A DNA stretch of 64,000 bases from UBA10438 sp044238605 (GTDB lineage: Bacteria; Bacteroidota; Ignavibacteria; Kapaibacteriales; Kapaibacteriaceae), in NCBI GenBank assembly GCA_044238605.1, contig JBIICY010000001.1, positions 248,001 to 312,000 of the forward strand, read 5' to 3'. A model generated the notes under the pieces. That model was not told the origin of the DNA. It worked only from the letters and a program-made list of their open reading frames with translations, and ran no database searches. Numbering within the stretch: the stretch's first letter is position 1; each line of letters starts with the position of its first letter. Positions 17,132 to 26,237 of the stretch are shown in pieces. The translations under genes and the position numbers were made by a program.

Positions 17132-17671
17132 TTACTTACCTGCAGACTTACCAGCCTTGCGACGTACGTATTCACCTTCGTAGCGAATACCCTTGCCCTT
17201 GTAAGGCTCTGGTGGACGAAGCTTGCGAACCTTGGATGCTACTTCTCCCACAAGGTGCTTATTGATTCCCTTTACAGAGAACGCTGTTGGTGTTGCTACT
17301 ACAAATTCAACACCATCTGGAGGCATGAACAGGATCGGGTGTGAATATCCAAGTGACAAAAGAAGATTCTTGCCACGCAATTCAACCTTGTATCCAACAC
17401 CTTCGATCTGAAGATTCTTTGTAAATCCGTTCGACACACCCTCTACCATCCAAGCGATGTGCGCGCGCGTTAGACCATGCAGTGCACGCACTTTCTTGTC
17501 TTCGCTTGCGCGAGTAAAGGTGATCGTGTTGCCTTCCATGGCTGGCGAGATCGCGTCGCTCATGCTAAAGCTAAGTTCGCCCTTTGGCCCCTTTACTGAG
17601 CATGTGCCGGCGTCAAACTTTACGCTTACACCATTCGGCATAACAATTGGTTTTTTTCCTACTCGTGACAT
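17132..17671 (-). CDS. rplF: 50S ribosomal protein L6
   Basis: A 179-residue L6 starting MSRVGKKPIVMPNGV. The second domain ends with the signature PEPYKGKGIRYEGEYVRRK, which contacts 23S rRNA near the sarcin-ricin loop. Located 24 bp after rpsH. Confidence 0.98.
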   Translation of the reverse strand: MSRVGKKPIVMPNGVSVKFDAGTCSVKGPKGELSFSMSDAISPAMEGNTITFTRASEDKKVRALHGLTRAHIAWMVEGVSNGFTKNLQIEGVGYKVELRGKNLLLSLGYSHPILFMPPDGVEFVVATPTAFSVKGINKHLVGEVASKVRKLRPPEPYKGKGIRYEGEYVRRKAGKSAGK

Positions 17672-17695
17672 TGTCGCTTGCTCCTACTTCTCTTC

Positions 17696-18091
17696 TTACC
17701 AGATTGTACACAACACTTCGCCGCCAACATTTTCCTGGCGAGCACGCTTGTCTGTCATCACCCCACGAGGTGTTGAGACAATAGCAATACCCAGGCCATT
17801 GCGCACGCGAGGCAGCTTGTCGGCCGGGGCGTAAATACGGCGGCCTGGCTTGCTTACGCGTTGTATTTCACGAATCACCGGCTGACCGTAATAGTAGCGC
17901 AGCTTTAGCGTGAGTACACCTTGCTTGCTGTCGTCTGCATGAGTGTAGTCTTGGATGTAACCTTGATCCTTGAGGATCTCAGCGATAGCTGTTTTCAGCT
18001 TCGAAGCTGGGATTTCCACGGTCTTGTGCTTTGCAGCGGACGCATTGCGAATGCGTGTTAGGAAATCTGCTATGGTATCTGTGACTGGCAT
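17696..18091 (-). CDS. rpsH: 30S ribosomal protein S8
   Basis: A 131-residue S8 beginning with TDTIADFLTRIRNA and ending with the RNA-binding signature STPRGVMTDKRARQENVGGE. In many bacteria S8 is the autoregulator of the spc operon; a regulatory target in the mRNA was not identified here. Confidence 0.98.
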   Translation of the reverse strand: MPVTDTIADFLTRIRNASAAKHKTVEIPASKLKTAIAEILKDQGYIQDYTHADDSKQGVLTLKLRYYYGQPVIREIQRVSKPGRRIYAPADKLPRVRNGLGIAIVSTPRGVMTDKRARQENVGGEVLCTIW

Positions 18092-18133
18092 ATTCGTCGT
18101 CGTTGGTCGTGTTCGAAAAAGTGGCCTGATTGA

Positions 18134-18403
18134 TTACCAACTGGCCTTGCGCATACCTGGAATCTTGCCTTCAAGTGCAAGAAGACGGAACATGTTTCGG
18201 CAAAGACCGAACTTGCGATAGACTCCTTTGCCACGCCCAGTGATGAGGCAACGGTTGCGTACCCGCGTAGGCGAGCTGTTACGAGGAAGCTTCTGCAAAC
18301 CTTCCATGTCTCCAGCAGCCTTGAGCGCAGCACGACGTTCTGCGTACTTTGCAACCATTCGGATGCGCTTGTTATTGCGAGCGATAATCGATGTTTTCGC
18401 CAT
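18134..18403 (-). CDS. rpsN: 30S ribosomal protein S14, long zinc-free form
   Basis: An 89-residue S14 with NRCLITGRGKGVYRKFGLCRN split over its core and LALEGKIPGMRKASW at the C-terminus. It lacks the CxxC pairs of the short zinc form, so it is the zinc-independent type, matching the cysteine-free L36 in the same cluster. Confidence 0.97.
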   Translation of the reverse strand: MAKTSIIARNNKRIRMVAKYAERRAALKAAGDMEGLQKLPRNSSPTRVRNRCLITGRGKGVYRKFGLCRNMFRLLALEGKIPGMRKASW

Positions 18404-18424
18404 GACTCTTCTCGTTATTCTCTA

Positions 18425-19048
18425 TTAGTCGCGTTTGCGGAATGGGAAACCAAACTCTTGAAGGAGCGCGTAGGCTTCTTCGTCCGTCTTTGCCGACGTC
18501 ACAAAAGTGATGTCCATACCCTGGATCTTCGACACCTTGTCAACATCGATTTCAGGGAAGATGATCTGCTCCTTGATGCCGATTGTGTAGTTGCCACGAC
18601 CATCAAAGCTCTTATCTGAGAACCCACGGAAGTCGCGGATACGAGGAGCTGCAATGTTGATGAACCTATCAAGGAACTCATACATGTGCGCACGACGCAG
18701 CGTTACTCGTGTGCCGATCGGCATACCTTCGCGAAGCTTAAAGTTAGCGATGGATTTGCGTGCGCGCGACACTGCCGGACGCTGTCCAACGATGAGCTCG
18801 AGTTCGTTCACTGCAGACTGCAACATTTTTGCATCTTGAGTTGCTGCACCCACACCAACGTTGATAGCAATCTTCTCAATACGCGGCACCTCCATGATGC
18901 TCGAGTAGTTGAAGCGCTTCATGAGTGCTGGTGCAACACTGTCTTTGTAGAAGGCATGCAACCTAGCAGGTACCCGAACGTCTTCGATATCCTCGATACG
19001 TGGGCCTTCTGGCTTGAATTGATCCCTTTTTGACGTTGTCTTAGCCAT
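18425..19048 (-). CDS. rplE: 50S ribosomal protein L5
   Basis: A 207-residue L5 binding 5S rRNA and the P-site tRNA. Core motifs are VPRIEKIAINVGVG, GQRPAVSRARKSIANFKLR and IFPEIDVDKVSKIQGMDI. It is about 25 residues longer than usual because of a charged N-terminal extension (KTTSKRDQFKPEGPRIEDIE). Confidence 0.97.
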   Translation of the reverse strand: MAKTTSKRDQFKPEGPRIEDIEDVRVPARLHAFYKDSVAPALMKRFNYSSIMEVPRIEKIAINVGVGAATQDAKMLQSAVNELELIVGQRPAVSRARKSIANFKLREGMPIGTRVTLRRAHMYEFLDRFINIAAPRIRDFRGFSDKSFDGRGNYTIGIKEQIIFPEIDVDKVSKIQGMDITFVTSAKTDEEAYALLQEFGFPFRKRD

Positions 19049-19083
19049 GATACGTGCGTTCCTTCGTCATTCGTCTGGTTTGT

Positions 19084-19410
19084 TTAACCTTCATTACCTG
19101 ATTCAGCAGCCTTGGCCTTCTTCGTTGCCTTCTTAGCTGCAGGCTTTGTAGCCTTTACAGAAGAACGGTTTGGCTTTGAATCATACTTGTCTGCAAGCTG
19201 AACATTAGAGTAGTGGACTGGTCCTTCCATCTCAATGATGCCGCCGTTAGGATGCTTCGGAGATGGACGTACTGCCTTCTTACGAATGTTCACCCCTTCA
19301 ACAAGGATTCTCATTGTTGTAGGTTGTACCATAAGGACGCGACCACGCGTTCCTTTGTTCTTGCCTGCGATGACGACTACTTCGTCGCCTTTTTTAATCT
19401 TCAGCTTCAT
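19084..19410 (-). CDS. rplX: 50S ribosomal protein L24
   Basis: A 108-residue L24 with the KOW motif (KKGDEVVVIAGKNKGTRGRV) and EGVNIRKKAVRPSPKHPNGG. The C-terminus is a Lys/Ala-rich basic tail. Two ATG codons are adjacent (19413 and 19410); the second has GAGGT five bases upstream and is preferred. Confidence 0.96.
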   Translation of the reverse strand: MKLKIKKGDEVVVIAGKNKGTRGRVLMVQPTTMRILVEGVNIRKKAVRPSPKHPNGGIIEMEGPVHYSNVQLADKYDSKPNRSSVKATKPAAKKATKKAKAAESGNEG

Positions 19411-19418
19411 CATATACC

Positions 19419-19787
19419 TCAGAGCACCTCAGGTGCGAGAGAAATGATCTTCATGAATGCGCGCTCACGCAGCTCGCGAGCAACTGGACCGAAAATGCGC
19501 GTTCCACGAGGATCGTTGTTATTGTTGATGATTACGGCAGCGTTTTCATCGAATCGGATATATGACCCGTCACGACGGCGGATCTCCTTCTTCGTACGAA
19601 CGATCACGGCCTTTACGACTTCACCCTTCTTCACAGCACCTGATGGCAGGGCCGCTTTTACTGAACATACTACGATGTCGCCTACACCGGCATATCGCTT
19701 GCCGTGCCCACCAAGTACACGGATACAACGTATCCGGCGTGCACCTGAATTATCTGCGACAACGAGGTTGGTTTCCTCTTGAATCAT
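19419..19787 (-). CDS. rplN: 50S ribosomal protein L14
   Basis: A 122-residue L14 with the typical start MIQEETNLVVADNSGARRI and the segment DPRGTRIFGPVARELRE. It forms an intersubunit bridge in known ribosomes. The gene lies between rpsQ and rplX. Confidence 0.98.
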   Translation of the reverse strand: MIQEETNLVVADNSGARRIRCIRVLGGHGKRYAGVGDIVVCSVKAALPSGAVKKGEVVKAVIVRTKKEIRRRDGSYIRFDENAAVIINNNNDPRGTRIFGPVARELRERAFMKIISLAPEVL

Positions 19788-19800
19788 GATTCATTCTCCC

Positions 19801-20082
19801 TTACTGCGCTCGTTCGATGATCTCCACAAGAGCCCAGCGCTTGCGGGCACTTAGTGGACGATGTTCGATGACCTTGACTACGTCGCCAATGTTGCACTCA
19901 TTCTTCTCATCGTGCGCCATGACCTTCGTTGTCTGTTTGAAGTACTTGCGATAAAGCGGGTGTGCTACCTGGCGCTCAATGCTAACCACGATAGTCTTGT
20001 CTGCCTTATTGCTGACAACCTTTCCAACACGAACCTTGCGGCGCGTTGTCGTTGTCTCAGTTGATGTCGTTTCTTCTGCCAT
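19801..20082 (-). CDS. rpsQ: 30S ribosomal protein S17
   Basis: A 93-residue S17 with GKVVSNKADKTIVVSIERQ, HPLYRKYFKQTTK and the closing RPLSARKRWALVEI. The first ~15 residues are Thr/Glu-rich and not conserved. Confidence 0.96.
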   Translation of the reverse strand: MAEETTSTETTTTRRKVRVGKVVSNKADKTIVVSIERQVAHPLYRKYFKQTTKVMAHDEKNECNIGDVVKVIEHRPLSARKRWALVEIIERAQ

Positions 20083-20097
20083 GATGTATTATCCGAT

Positions 20098-20304
20098 TCA
20101 GTTTGCGTTGCGAGTGCGCTGGTGAAGGATCGTCTTCATACGTGCGATATCCTTTCGGAGCGTCCTGATGTTCGACGAATCCTGCAGCTGTCCCAGTGCG
20201 AGTTGGAAGCGCAGACGCGTTACGTTGTCTTCGCTCTCCTTTACAAACGACTGGAGTTCAGCATCAGATAGACCTACAAGGTCTTTTGCCTTACGTGCCT
20301 TCAT
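20098..20304 (-). CDS. rpmC: 50S ribosomal protein L29
   Basis: A 68-residue two-helix L29 at the exit-tunnel rim, a docking site for SRP and trigger factor. Family features are RFQLALGQLQDSSNIRTLRKD and IARMKTILHQR. Confidence 0.95.
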   Translation of the reverse strand: MKARKAKDLVGLSDAELQSFVKESEDNVTRLRFQLALGQLQDSSNIRTLRKDIARMKTILHQRTRNAN

Positions 20305-20308
20305 GATA

Positions 20309-20728
20309 TCAATCCTCCAAGTCTACTCGTTGGACAAACTTGCACTTGATCGGAAGCTTGTGGATCGCAAGGCGTACAGCTTCCTGTGCGCGTTCCTTCG
20401 ATACACCGTCGATCTCGAAGAGAATGCGTCCTGGCTTCACGACCGCTACCCAGAACTCGGGATTTCCTTTACCCGAACCCATTCGCGTTTCCGCTGGCTT
20501 CTTTGTAACCGGTTTGTCAGGGAAGATGCGAATCCACACCTTACCATCACGGCGTAAGTAGCGATTAATCGCAATACGCGCCGATTCAATTTGACGATTC
20601 GTGATCCAAGCCGCTTCTAGCGCCTTAAGACCAAATGTTCCAAATGCTACCGTTGATCCGCGATAAGCCTTGCCTCTGCGGCGGCCACGTTGGGTTTTGC
20701 GGTGCTTAACTCGTTTTGGGATGAGCAT
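20309..20728 (-). CDS. rplP: 50S ribosomal protein L16
   Basis: A 139-residue L16 beginning MLIPKRVKHRKTQRGRRRGK, with RRDGKVWIRIFPDKPVTKKP and GKGNPEFWVAVVKPGRILFE. Arg81-type hydroxylation by RoxA-like enzymes is known in some bacteria but cannot be judged here. Confidence 0.98.
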   Translation of the reverse strand: MLIPKRVKHRKTQRGRRRGKAYRGSTVAFGTFGLKALEAAWITNRQIESARIAINRYLRRDGKVWIRIFPDKPVTKKPAETRMGSGKGNPEFWVAVVKPGRILFEIDGVSKERAQEAVRLAIHKLPIKCKFVQRVDLED

Positions 20729-20747
20729 GTCGTTGCCTTAGCCTGAC

Positions 20748-21395
20748 TTACTGTTCCTTGTTCTGTTGCTTACCGATCACGTCGCCACGGCATATCCATA
20801 CCTTGACACCGATCGAACCATATACTGTCTCTGCACGGCTTTGCGCATAGTCAATGTCTGCACGCAATGTGTGAAGAGGCACGCGGCCTTCTTTGTACTG
20901 TTCCTGACGAGTCATGTCTGCTCCGCCGAGACGGCCAGAACACATAACACGTACGCCTTCAGCTCCTACTCGCATCGTGCTGCTAACGGCATTCTTCATC
21001 GCACGACGGAACGAGATACGTCCTTCCAACTGAGCTGCAATGTTGTCTGCTACAAGCTGTGCATCGAGCTCAGGACGCTTTATCTCACTGATCAGCACCT
21101 TTACTTCCTTCTTGGTAAGCTTACGCAACTCTTCTTCGAGCTGTGCAATGTCCTTACCTGAACGACCGATGATCACGCCTGGACGCGATGTATTGATCGT
21201 TACACGAAGCTGCTTTGCTGTACGCTCAACAATGATTCGTGCTACACCAGCCTTTTTCAGACGGTTCTTGATGTAACCACGCACCATGATGTCTTCTTGG
21301 AGCTTGTCTGCGATGTTCTTCTCATCAAACCAGTTGGCTTCCCACTGGCGGATGATCCCAAGGCGTAGTCCTATCGGATTTGTCTTCTGACCCAC
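20748..21395 (-). CDS. rpsC: 30S ribosomal protein S3
   Basis: A 215-residue S3 of the 30S mRNA entry site. After a GTG start it reads GQKTNPIGLRLGIIRQWE. The KH domain has GVIIGRSGKDIAQLEEELRK and the C-domain has MCSGRLGGADMTRQEQYKEG. It lies 15 bp after rplV. Confidence 0.98.
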   Translation of the reverse strand: MGQKTNPIGLRLGIIRQWEANWFDEKNIADKLQEDIMVRGYIKNRLKKAGVARIIVERTAKQLRVTINTSRPGVIIGRSGKDIAQLEEELRKLTKKEVKVLISEIKRPELDAQLVADNIAAQLEGRISFRRAMKNAVSSTMRVGAEGVRVMCSGRLGGADMTRQEQYKEGRVPLHTLRADIDYAQSRAETVYGSIGVKVWICRGDVIGKQQNKEQ

Positions 21396-21410
21396 GTGTC
21401 TTGACTCCGC

Positions 21411-21749
21411 TTACTGTTTCGTCGAAACGATGATGGTTAAATGATGTGAACGCTTGCGAACACGATATGCACGGCCCATAGGCGCCGGCGATATACGCTT
21501 CATTGTAGGACCTGGGTCCACAAAGCATTCTTTCACGATGATGGACTCCGGATCAATCCCTTGATCTTTGGCCGTCAAATTGCTGATCGCCGACTTGAGC
21601 GTTAACTGAGCAACTTCGCCAGCAGCCTTATCAGAAAACTGCAGGATGTTCAGTGCTTCTTGAGCCGACTTGCCACGGATGAGATCGACGACCAAGCGCA
21701 TCTTGCGTGGTGATGATCTATTGTAGCGTTTAATTGCGCGTGCTTCCAT
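21411..21749 (-). CDS. rplV: 50S ribosomal protein L22
   Basis: A 112-residue L22 whose beta-hairpin loop (PTMKRISPAPMGRAYRVRKR) lines the nascent-peptide tunnel. The N-terminal part SPRKMRLVVDLIRGK is diagnostic. Two ATGs are adjacent; the second (21749) has AAGGA at a better distance. Erythromycin contacts this hairpin in known ribosomes. Confidence 0.97.
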   Translation of the reverse strand: MEARAIKRYNRSSPRKMRLVVDLIRGKSAQEALNILQFSDKAAGEVAQLTLKSAISNLTAKDQGIDPESIIVKECFVDPGPTMKRISPAPMGRAYRVRKRSHHLTIIVSTKQ

Positions 21750-21758
21750 CATTCGTCC

Positions 21759-22046
21759 TTACTTCTTGCCCGTTTTGAGATCTTTCCGGTTACCAGCATG
21801 ACCACGATACGTACGCGTTGGCGAAAACTCACCAAGCTTGTGACCTACCATGTTTTCTGTTACGTAGACCGGAATGAACTTGTTTCCATTGTGAACTGCG
21901 AAGGTGTGTCCGACGAAATCCGGAGAAATCGTCGAGGCGCGTGACCATGTCTTGATCACGGTCTTCTTGGTAGCTTCATTCATCGCCTCAACTTTTTTGG
22001 CAAGCTTGTAGCTAACAAAAGGCTCTTTTTTCAGTGAACGTGGCAT
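21759..22046 (-). CDS. rpsS: 30S ribosomal protein S19
   Basis: A 95-residue S19 with MPRSLKKEPFV at the start, IKTWSRASTISPDFVGHTF and LGEFSPTRTYRGHAG. Located between rplB and rplV in the S10 segment. Confidence 0.98.
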   Translation of the reverse strand: MPRSLKKEPFVSYKLAKKVEAMNEATKKTVIKTWSRASTISPDFVGHTFAVHNGNKFIPVYVTENMVGHKLGEFSPTRTYRGHAGNRKDLKTGKK

Positions 22047-22071
22047 GTTCTCTTAACTCCGTGATCCTGTT

Positions 22072-22908
22072 TTACGAATTCCGTCTGCGAATGATCATGT
22101 CATTCGAAGCATTCTTCTTCTTACGTGTCTTCAGCCCCTTAGCAAGCTGACCCCATGGAGACCGCATATGCTTGCGACCACCACCTGATTTCGAACGGCC
22201 TTCACCACCACCGTTCGGGTGATCAATTGGGTTCATCGCCATACCGCGCGTTTGAGGGCGAACACCCAGCCAACGCATACGACCGGCTTTTCCATAGCTA
22301 ATGTTTTCGTGCGAACCGTTGCTCACTACACCAATTGTAGCCATGCAATTTGACGGCACCATACGAATCTCACCTGAAGGGAGCTTCAGCTGCGCCTTGT
22401 TGCCATCGATTCCGACAAACTGTGCTGATGTACCTGCAGAACGAGCCATCTGGCCGCCCTTACCCGGACGCATCTCAATGTTGTGTACGAAGTAACCAAC
22501 CGGAATCTTTGTAAACGGAAGCGCATTACCATCCTTTGGCTCTGCTGTCTCTCCGCTCATCAGAATCTGACCAACCTTGATCTTGTCTGGAGCGATGATG
22601 TAGCGCTTCTCGCCATCTGCATACTCAAGCAATGCAATGCGGCATGTGCGGTTAGGATCGTACTCGATCGTTTTTACCGTCGCAGCAACACCAAGCTTGT
22701 TACGCTTGAAATCAATGATGCGGTACATACGCTTGTGTCCGCCGCCACGGTGACGCGATGTTACACGACCCGTATTGTTACGTCCACCAGACTTCTTGAT
22801 CGGCTCGAGAAGGCTCTTCTCAGGCTTCGACGTTGTGATCTCGTCGAAGGTACTGATGCTGTAGTAGCGAGTTCCCGGCGTTATTGGTTTAAGATTTCTC
22901 GTTGCCAT
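22072..22908 (-). CDS. rplB: 50S ribosomal protein L2
   Basis: A 278-residue L2, a core protein near the peptidyl-transferase centre. Marks are NNTGRVTSRHRGGGHKR, KIPVGYFVHNIEMRPGKGGQ and the C-terminal AMNPIDHPNGGGEGRSK with the conserved His. It sits between rplW and rpsS. Confidence 0.98.
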   Translation of the reverse strand: MATRNLKPITPGTRYYSISTFDEITTSKPEKSLLEPIKKSGGRNNTGRVTSRHRGGGHKRMYRIIDFKRNKLGVAATVKTIEYDPNRTCRIALLEYADGEKRYIIAPDKIKVGQILMSGETAEPKDGNALPFTKIPVGYFVHNIEMRPGKGGQMARSAGTSAQFVGIDGNKAQLKLPSGEIRMVPSNCMATIGVVSNGSHENISYGKAGRMRWLGVRPQTRGMAMNPIDHPNGGGEGRSKSGGGRKHMRSPWGQLAKGLKTRKKKNASNDMIIRRRNS

Positions 22909-22934
22909 GATTGTGCTTCGTTAGTCTTCTTCGA

Positions 22935-23237
22935 TTATTCTTCGTTTCCTTCGCCAGAAACGATGTCGATCGTCTGACCTTCCTTCAATGTCACGTAGGC
23001 CTTCTTCTTGAGATTAGTCCGACCAATCTGCAGACCCTGGCGCGTCATGCGTGACTTTACTTTGCCCTTTGTACGTACTGTCCGCACGCTAACGGCGTCT
23101 ACATCGAACATCTGCTTGATGGCTGCACGGATCTGAAGCTTATTTGCATCTGGTGCAACTTCAAAAACATACTGATTTAGATGCCCAACCTTTGTTGCCT
23201 TTTCGGTGATAAGGGGCTTGCGCAACACTGTTATCAT
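22935..23237 (-). CDS. rplW: 50S ribosomal protein L23
   Basis: A 100-residue L23 with KPLITEKATKVGHLNQYVFE and EVAPDANKLQIRAAIKQMF. It is a docking site at the tunnel exit. The ATG overlaps the rplD stop by four bases. Confidence 0.97.
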   Translation of the reverse strand: MITVLRKPLITEKATKVGHLNQYVFEVAPDANKLQIRAAIKQMFDVDAVSVRTVRTKGKVKSRMTRQGLQIGRTNLKKKAYVTLKEGQTIDIVSGEGNEE

Positions 23238-23875
23238 TGTGCTCCTCCTTCTTCGCCAAATGATTTTGCTATCGTATCGATGGCACTCTTAAAGATCAGC
23301 AGCTTGCTGTGGTTCAACACATCGTAGGCAGAGATCTTGTCAGCTGGGAAGGTTGTTACTCCTGCGATGTTACGAGCTGAACGTACAAACGTCTCGTTCG
23401 CTTCTGGTAGCAGAACCAGTACCTTCGAACCACCACAGTTAACGGCGTTGAGCATTGTAGCTACTTCGCGCGTCTTCGGTGCCGATAGTGTAAAATCTTC
23501 AACAACTACGAGGTTGTTTTCGCGAGCGCGAAGCGTAAGTGCTGACTTACGAGCAAGACGCTTAACCTTAACAGGAAGTTCAAGAGTGTAGAGGTGCGGC
23601 TTTGGACCGTGTATCGTGCCGCCGCCAGGCATAAGAGGCGAACGACTGGAACCACGACGTGCTCCACCAGTGCCCTTTTGCTTGAATGGCTTCTTACCAC
23701 CACCAGAAACTTCTGTACGTGTCTTTGTCTTGTGCGTTCCCTGACGACGATTTGCCAGGTAAGCACGAACCGCGAGATACATTGCATGCTCGCTAGGCTC
23801 GATTCCGAAGACAGACATTGGAAGCTCTATTGAGCCTGCCTTAGATCCGTCTTTCGTGAGTACATCCACATTCAT
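23234..23875 (-). CDS. rplD: 50S ribosomal protein L4
   Basis: A 213-residue L4 with the tunnel loop segment RSPLMPGGGTIHGPKPHLY and the preceding GGGKKPFKQKGTGGARRGS. I place the start at ATG 23875 (MNVDVLTKDGSKAG); an 11-codon longer frame would need a TTG start inside rplC. L4 autoregulates the S10 operon in E. coli; no equivalent leader was recognised here. Confidence 0.96.
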   Translation of the reverse strand: MNVDVLTKDGSKAGSIELPMSVFGIEPSEHAMYLAVRAYLANRRQGTHKTKTRTEVSGGGKKPFKQKGTGGARRGSSRSPLMPGGGTIHGPKPHLYTLELPVKVKRLARKSALTLRARENNLVVVEDFTLSAPKTREVATMLNAVNCGGSKVLVLLPEANETFVRSARNIAGVTTFPADKISAYDVLNHSKLLIFKSAIDTIAKSFGEEGGAQ

Positions 23876-23888
23876 GAGTGTGTTCTTC

Positions 23889-24509
23889 TTAGAGCTTGAC
23901 AATTTCAACTACTGAATTCATTGCGCCTGGAATACTGCCCTTGATAAGGATCAGATTCTGCTCAGGCATTACCCGAAGGATCGTCAGGTTGCGAATCGAG
24001 ATTCGTGTTCCGCCCATTCGACCTGCCATTCGCATGCCCTTGAAGACACGTGAAGGGTATGACGATGAACCAATCGAACCCGGAGCACGTGGGCGGTCTG
24101 ACTGACCGTGCGTAGCCATACCTACACCACCGAAGTGGTGACGGCGAACAACGCCCTGGAAGCCCTTACCCTTGCTCGTAGCAGATACCTTGATCTTGTC
24201 GCCTTCTGTGAAGGACTCAACAGTTACAATGTCTCCGCTCTTGACCTTGTCAACGAGCTGACGGAATTCCTTAAGGTGCCGAGTTGCCTCGACATCGTGT
24301 TTTGCAAAGTGTCCGGCACGTGGCCTGTTAACCTTGCGTTCTGCGATTGGCTCATATCCGATCTGTACCGAATCATAGCCGTCGCGTTCTTTTGTTTTGA
24401 TTTGGACAACTGGACAAGGACCTGCTTCGATCACTGTGCACGGAACAAATGTTCCTTCTTCAGTGAATATGCTTGTCATACCCAATTTGCGTCCGAGGAT
24501 TGCGCTCAT
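23889..24509 (-). CDS. rplC: 50S ribosomal protein L3
   Basis: A 206-residue L3 starting MSAILGRKLGMTSIFTEEG. The central extension reaching the peptidyl-transferase centre is visible (FQGVVRRHHFGGVGMATHGQ and GSIGSSSYPSRVFKGMRMAG). The methylated Gln of other bacteria aligns with the Q of ATHGQ. Confidence 0.98.
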   Translation of the reverse strand: MSAILGRKLGMTSIFTEEGTFVPCTVIEAGPCPVVQIKTKERDGYDSVQIGYEPIAERKVNRPRAGHFAKHDVEATRHLKEFRQLVDKVKSGDIVTVESFTEGDKIKVSATSKGKGFQGVVRRHHFGGVGMATHGQSDRPRAPGSIGSSSYPSRVFKGMRMAGRMGGTRISIRNLTILRVMPEQNLILIKGSIPGAMNSVVEIVKL

Positions 24510-24523
24510 TGCCCTCTGTTCTC

Positions 24524-24832
24524 CTAGACTTTCACTTCCACATCAACACCAGCCGGTAGCTCAAGGCGCATCAGCGCATCAATTGTCTTCTGCGTACTGC
24601 TGAAGATATCGATTACACGCTTGTGCACGCGAGCCTCGAATTGCTCACGGGACTTCTTGTCAACGTGCGGCGAACGAAGGACAGTATAAACTGACCGCTC
24701 CGTTGGCAATGGTATCGGACCCGATACCACTGCGCCCGTCTGCTTGACTGTTCGGACGATGCGCTCTGCTGATCTATCGATCAAGTTGTGATCGTATGAG
24801 CGAAGCTTGATGCGAATGCGTTGCGTTGCCAC
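24524..24832 (-). CDS. rpsJ: 30S ribosomal protein S10
   Basis: A 102-residue S10 with ATQRIRIKLRSYDHNLID after a GTG start and GPIPLPTERSVYTVLRSPHV. It is the first gene of the S10 segment, separated from tuf by 99 bp that contain a terminator-like hairpin. No separate promoter with the TAnnTTTG motif was seen in that gap. Confidence 0.98.
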   Translation of the reverse strand: MATQRIRIKLRSYDHNLIDRSAERIVRTVKQTGAVVSGPIPLPTERSVYTVLRSPHVDKKSREQFEARVHKRVIDIFSSTQKTIDALMRLELPAGVDVEVKV

Positions 24833-24869
24833 TCGGTAATACTCCTGGAATGATCCAACGTGGAGGTTG

Positions 24870-24911
24870 GTTTAGAGACAACAACGAGGGAGGATGGAAC
24901 ACCCTCCCTCG
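24870..24911 (-). terminator. Terminator-like hairpin between tuf and rpsJ
   Basis: CGAGGGAGG (24885-24893) and CCTCCCTCG (24903-24911) form a perfect 9-bp GC-rich stem with a 9-nt loop. On the minus strand it is followed by TTGTTGTCTCT, only moderately U-rich, so termination is probably partial, letting some transcripts continue into the S10 genes. Confidence 0.65.
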
Positions 24912-24931
24912 AGGTTTGCCTTCAGTTTTTC

Positions 24932-26137
24932 TTACTCAATAATCGAAGTAACAACACCAGCGCCTACTGTACGGCCACCTTCGCGAATAGCGAAGCGAAG
25001 ACCTTCTTCCATAGCAACTGGAGTAATAAGTACTACTTCGAGGTTGTCTACGTTATCGCCAGGCATGATCATCTCAACACCTGCTGGCAGGTTGAGGATA
25101 CCTGTAACGTCTGTTGTACGGAAGTAGAACTGCGGGCGGTAGTTCGTAAAGAATGGCGTGTGACGTCCGCCTTCTTCTTTTGTAAGAACGTATGCCTGCG
25201 CCTTGAACTTGTGGTGAGGTGTGATCGACCCTGGCTTGGCGATAACCATGCCGCGCTCGATCTCTTCCTTGTCTACACCACGGAGGAGAAGACCAACGTT
25301 GTCGCCAGCTTGACCTTCGTCGAGAAGCTTGCGGAACATTTCGATACCTGTTACGGTCGTCTTCTTTTGAAGGCCAAAACCAACAAGTTCGACTTCTTCG
25401 TTAACCTTTACGATGCCGCGCTCGATACGACCAGTTGCTACTGTACCACGACCTGTGATCGAGAATACGTCTTCAACTGGCATCAAGAATGGCTTGTCTA
25501 CATCGCGCTGAGGCGTTGGGATGTAGTTATCGACAGCATCCATGAGTTCAAAGATGCACTGCATGTCCGGTGAATCTGGACCTGAACCGCTAGCTGCTGC
25601 ATCGAGAGCCTTGAGAGCTGAACCCTTGATGATTGGAATATCATCTCCAGGGAATTCGTACTTGCTCAGAAGTTCGCGAAGTTCCATTTCAACAAGTTCA
25701 ACGAGATCTGGATCTGCGATGTCAACCTTGTTCATGAACACAACGATACGAGGTACGCCAACCTGACGAGCAAGCAGGATGTGCTCACGTGTCTGTGGCA
25801 TCGGGCCGTCTGTAGCTGCACAAACGAGGATTGCTCCGTCCATCTGTGCGGCACCAGTGATCATGTTCTTCACATAGTCAGCGTGACCTGGGCAATCAAC
25901 GTGTGCGTAGTGACGGTTTGCTGTCTCATACTCAACGTGTGCCGTTGCAATCGTGATCCCACGTGCCTTTTCTTCAGGCGCGTTGTCGATTGAATCGAAT
26001 GAACGTTGCTGTGCAAGACCCTTAGATGCCAAGCACATTGTGATTGCTGCTGTAAGCGTTGTCTTGCCGTGGTCAACGTGACCGATCGTTCCAACGTTTA
26101 CGTGCGGTTTATTCCGCTCAAATTTCTCTTTGGCCAT
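24932..26137 (-). CDS. tuf: Elongation factor Tu
   Basis: A 401-residue EF-Tu. G1 is GHVDHGKT near residue 19, the switch I has RGITIATAHVEY, G3 is DCPGHADY and G4 is NKVD. Domains 2 and 3 are complete, ending TVGAGVVTSIIE. A short loop (DAAASGSGPDSPD) makes it a few residues longer than average in the G domain. It follows EF-G2 by 219 bp and has its own promoter-like motifs. Confidence 0.98.
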   Translation of the reverse strand: MAKEKFERNKPHVNVGTIGHVDHGKTTLTAAITMCLASKGLAQQRSFDSIDNAPEEKARGITIATAHVEYETANRHYAHVDCPGHADYVKNMITGAAQMDGAILVCAATDGPMPQTREHILLARQVGVPRIVVFMNKVDIADPDLVELVEMELRELLSKYEFPGDDIPIIKGSALKALDAAASGSGPDSPDMQCIFELMDAVDNYIPTPQRDVDKPFLMPVEDVFSITGRGTVATGRIERGIVKVNEEVELVGFGLQKKTTVTGIEMFRKLLDEGQAGDNVGLLLRGVDKEEIERGMVIAKPGSITPHHKFKAQAYVLTKEEGGRHTPFFTNYRPQFYFRTTDVTGILNLPAGVEMIMPGDNVDNLEVVLITPVAMEEGLRFAIREGGRTVGAGVVTSIIE

Positions 26138-26237
26138 TTTGCCGACTCCTCAGAAAATCAGTGAGTGAGTGTGAAGAAAAAACATTTGTAATCTGTGTTA
26201 TCTGTTTCATTCCGGTTGATCGGAACGGGACAGAAAA

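Noticed and set aside
24833..24931. S10-operon leader of the E. coli L4-regulated type
   Set aside because: The gap is under 100 bp and shows only the terminator-like hairpin; nothing resembling the L4-binding leader was recognised.
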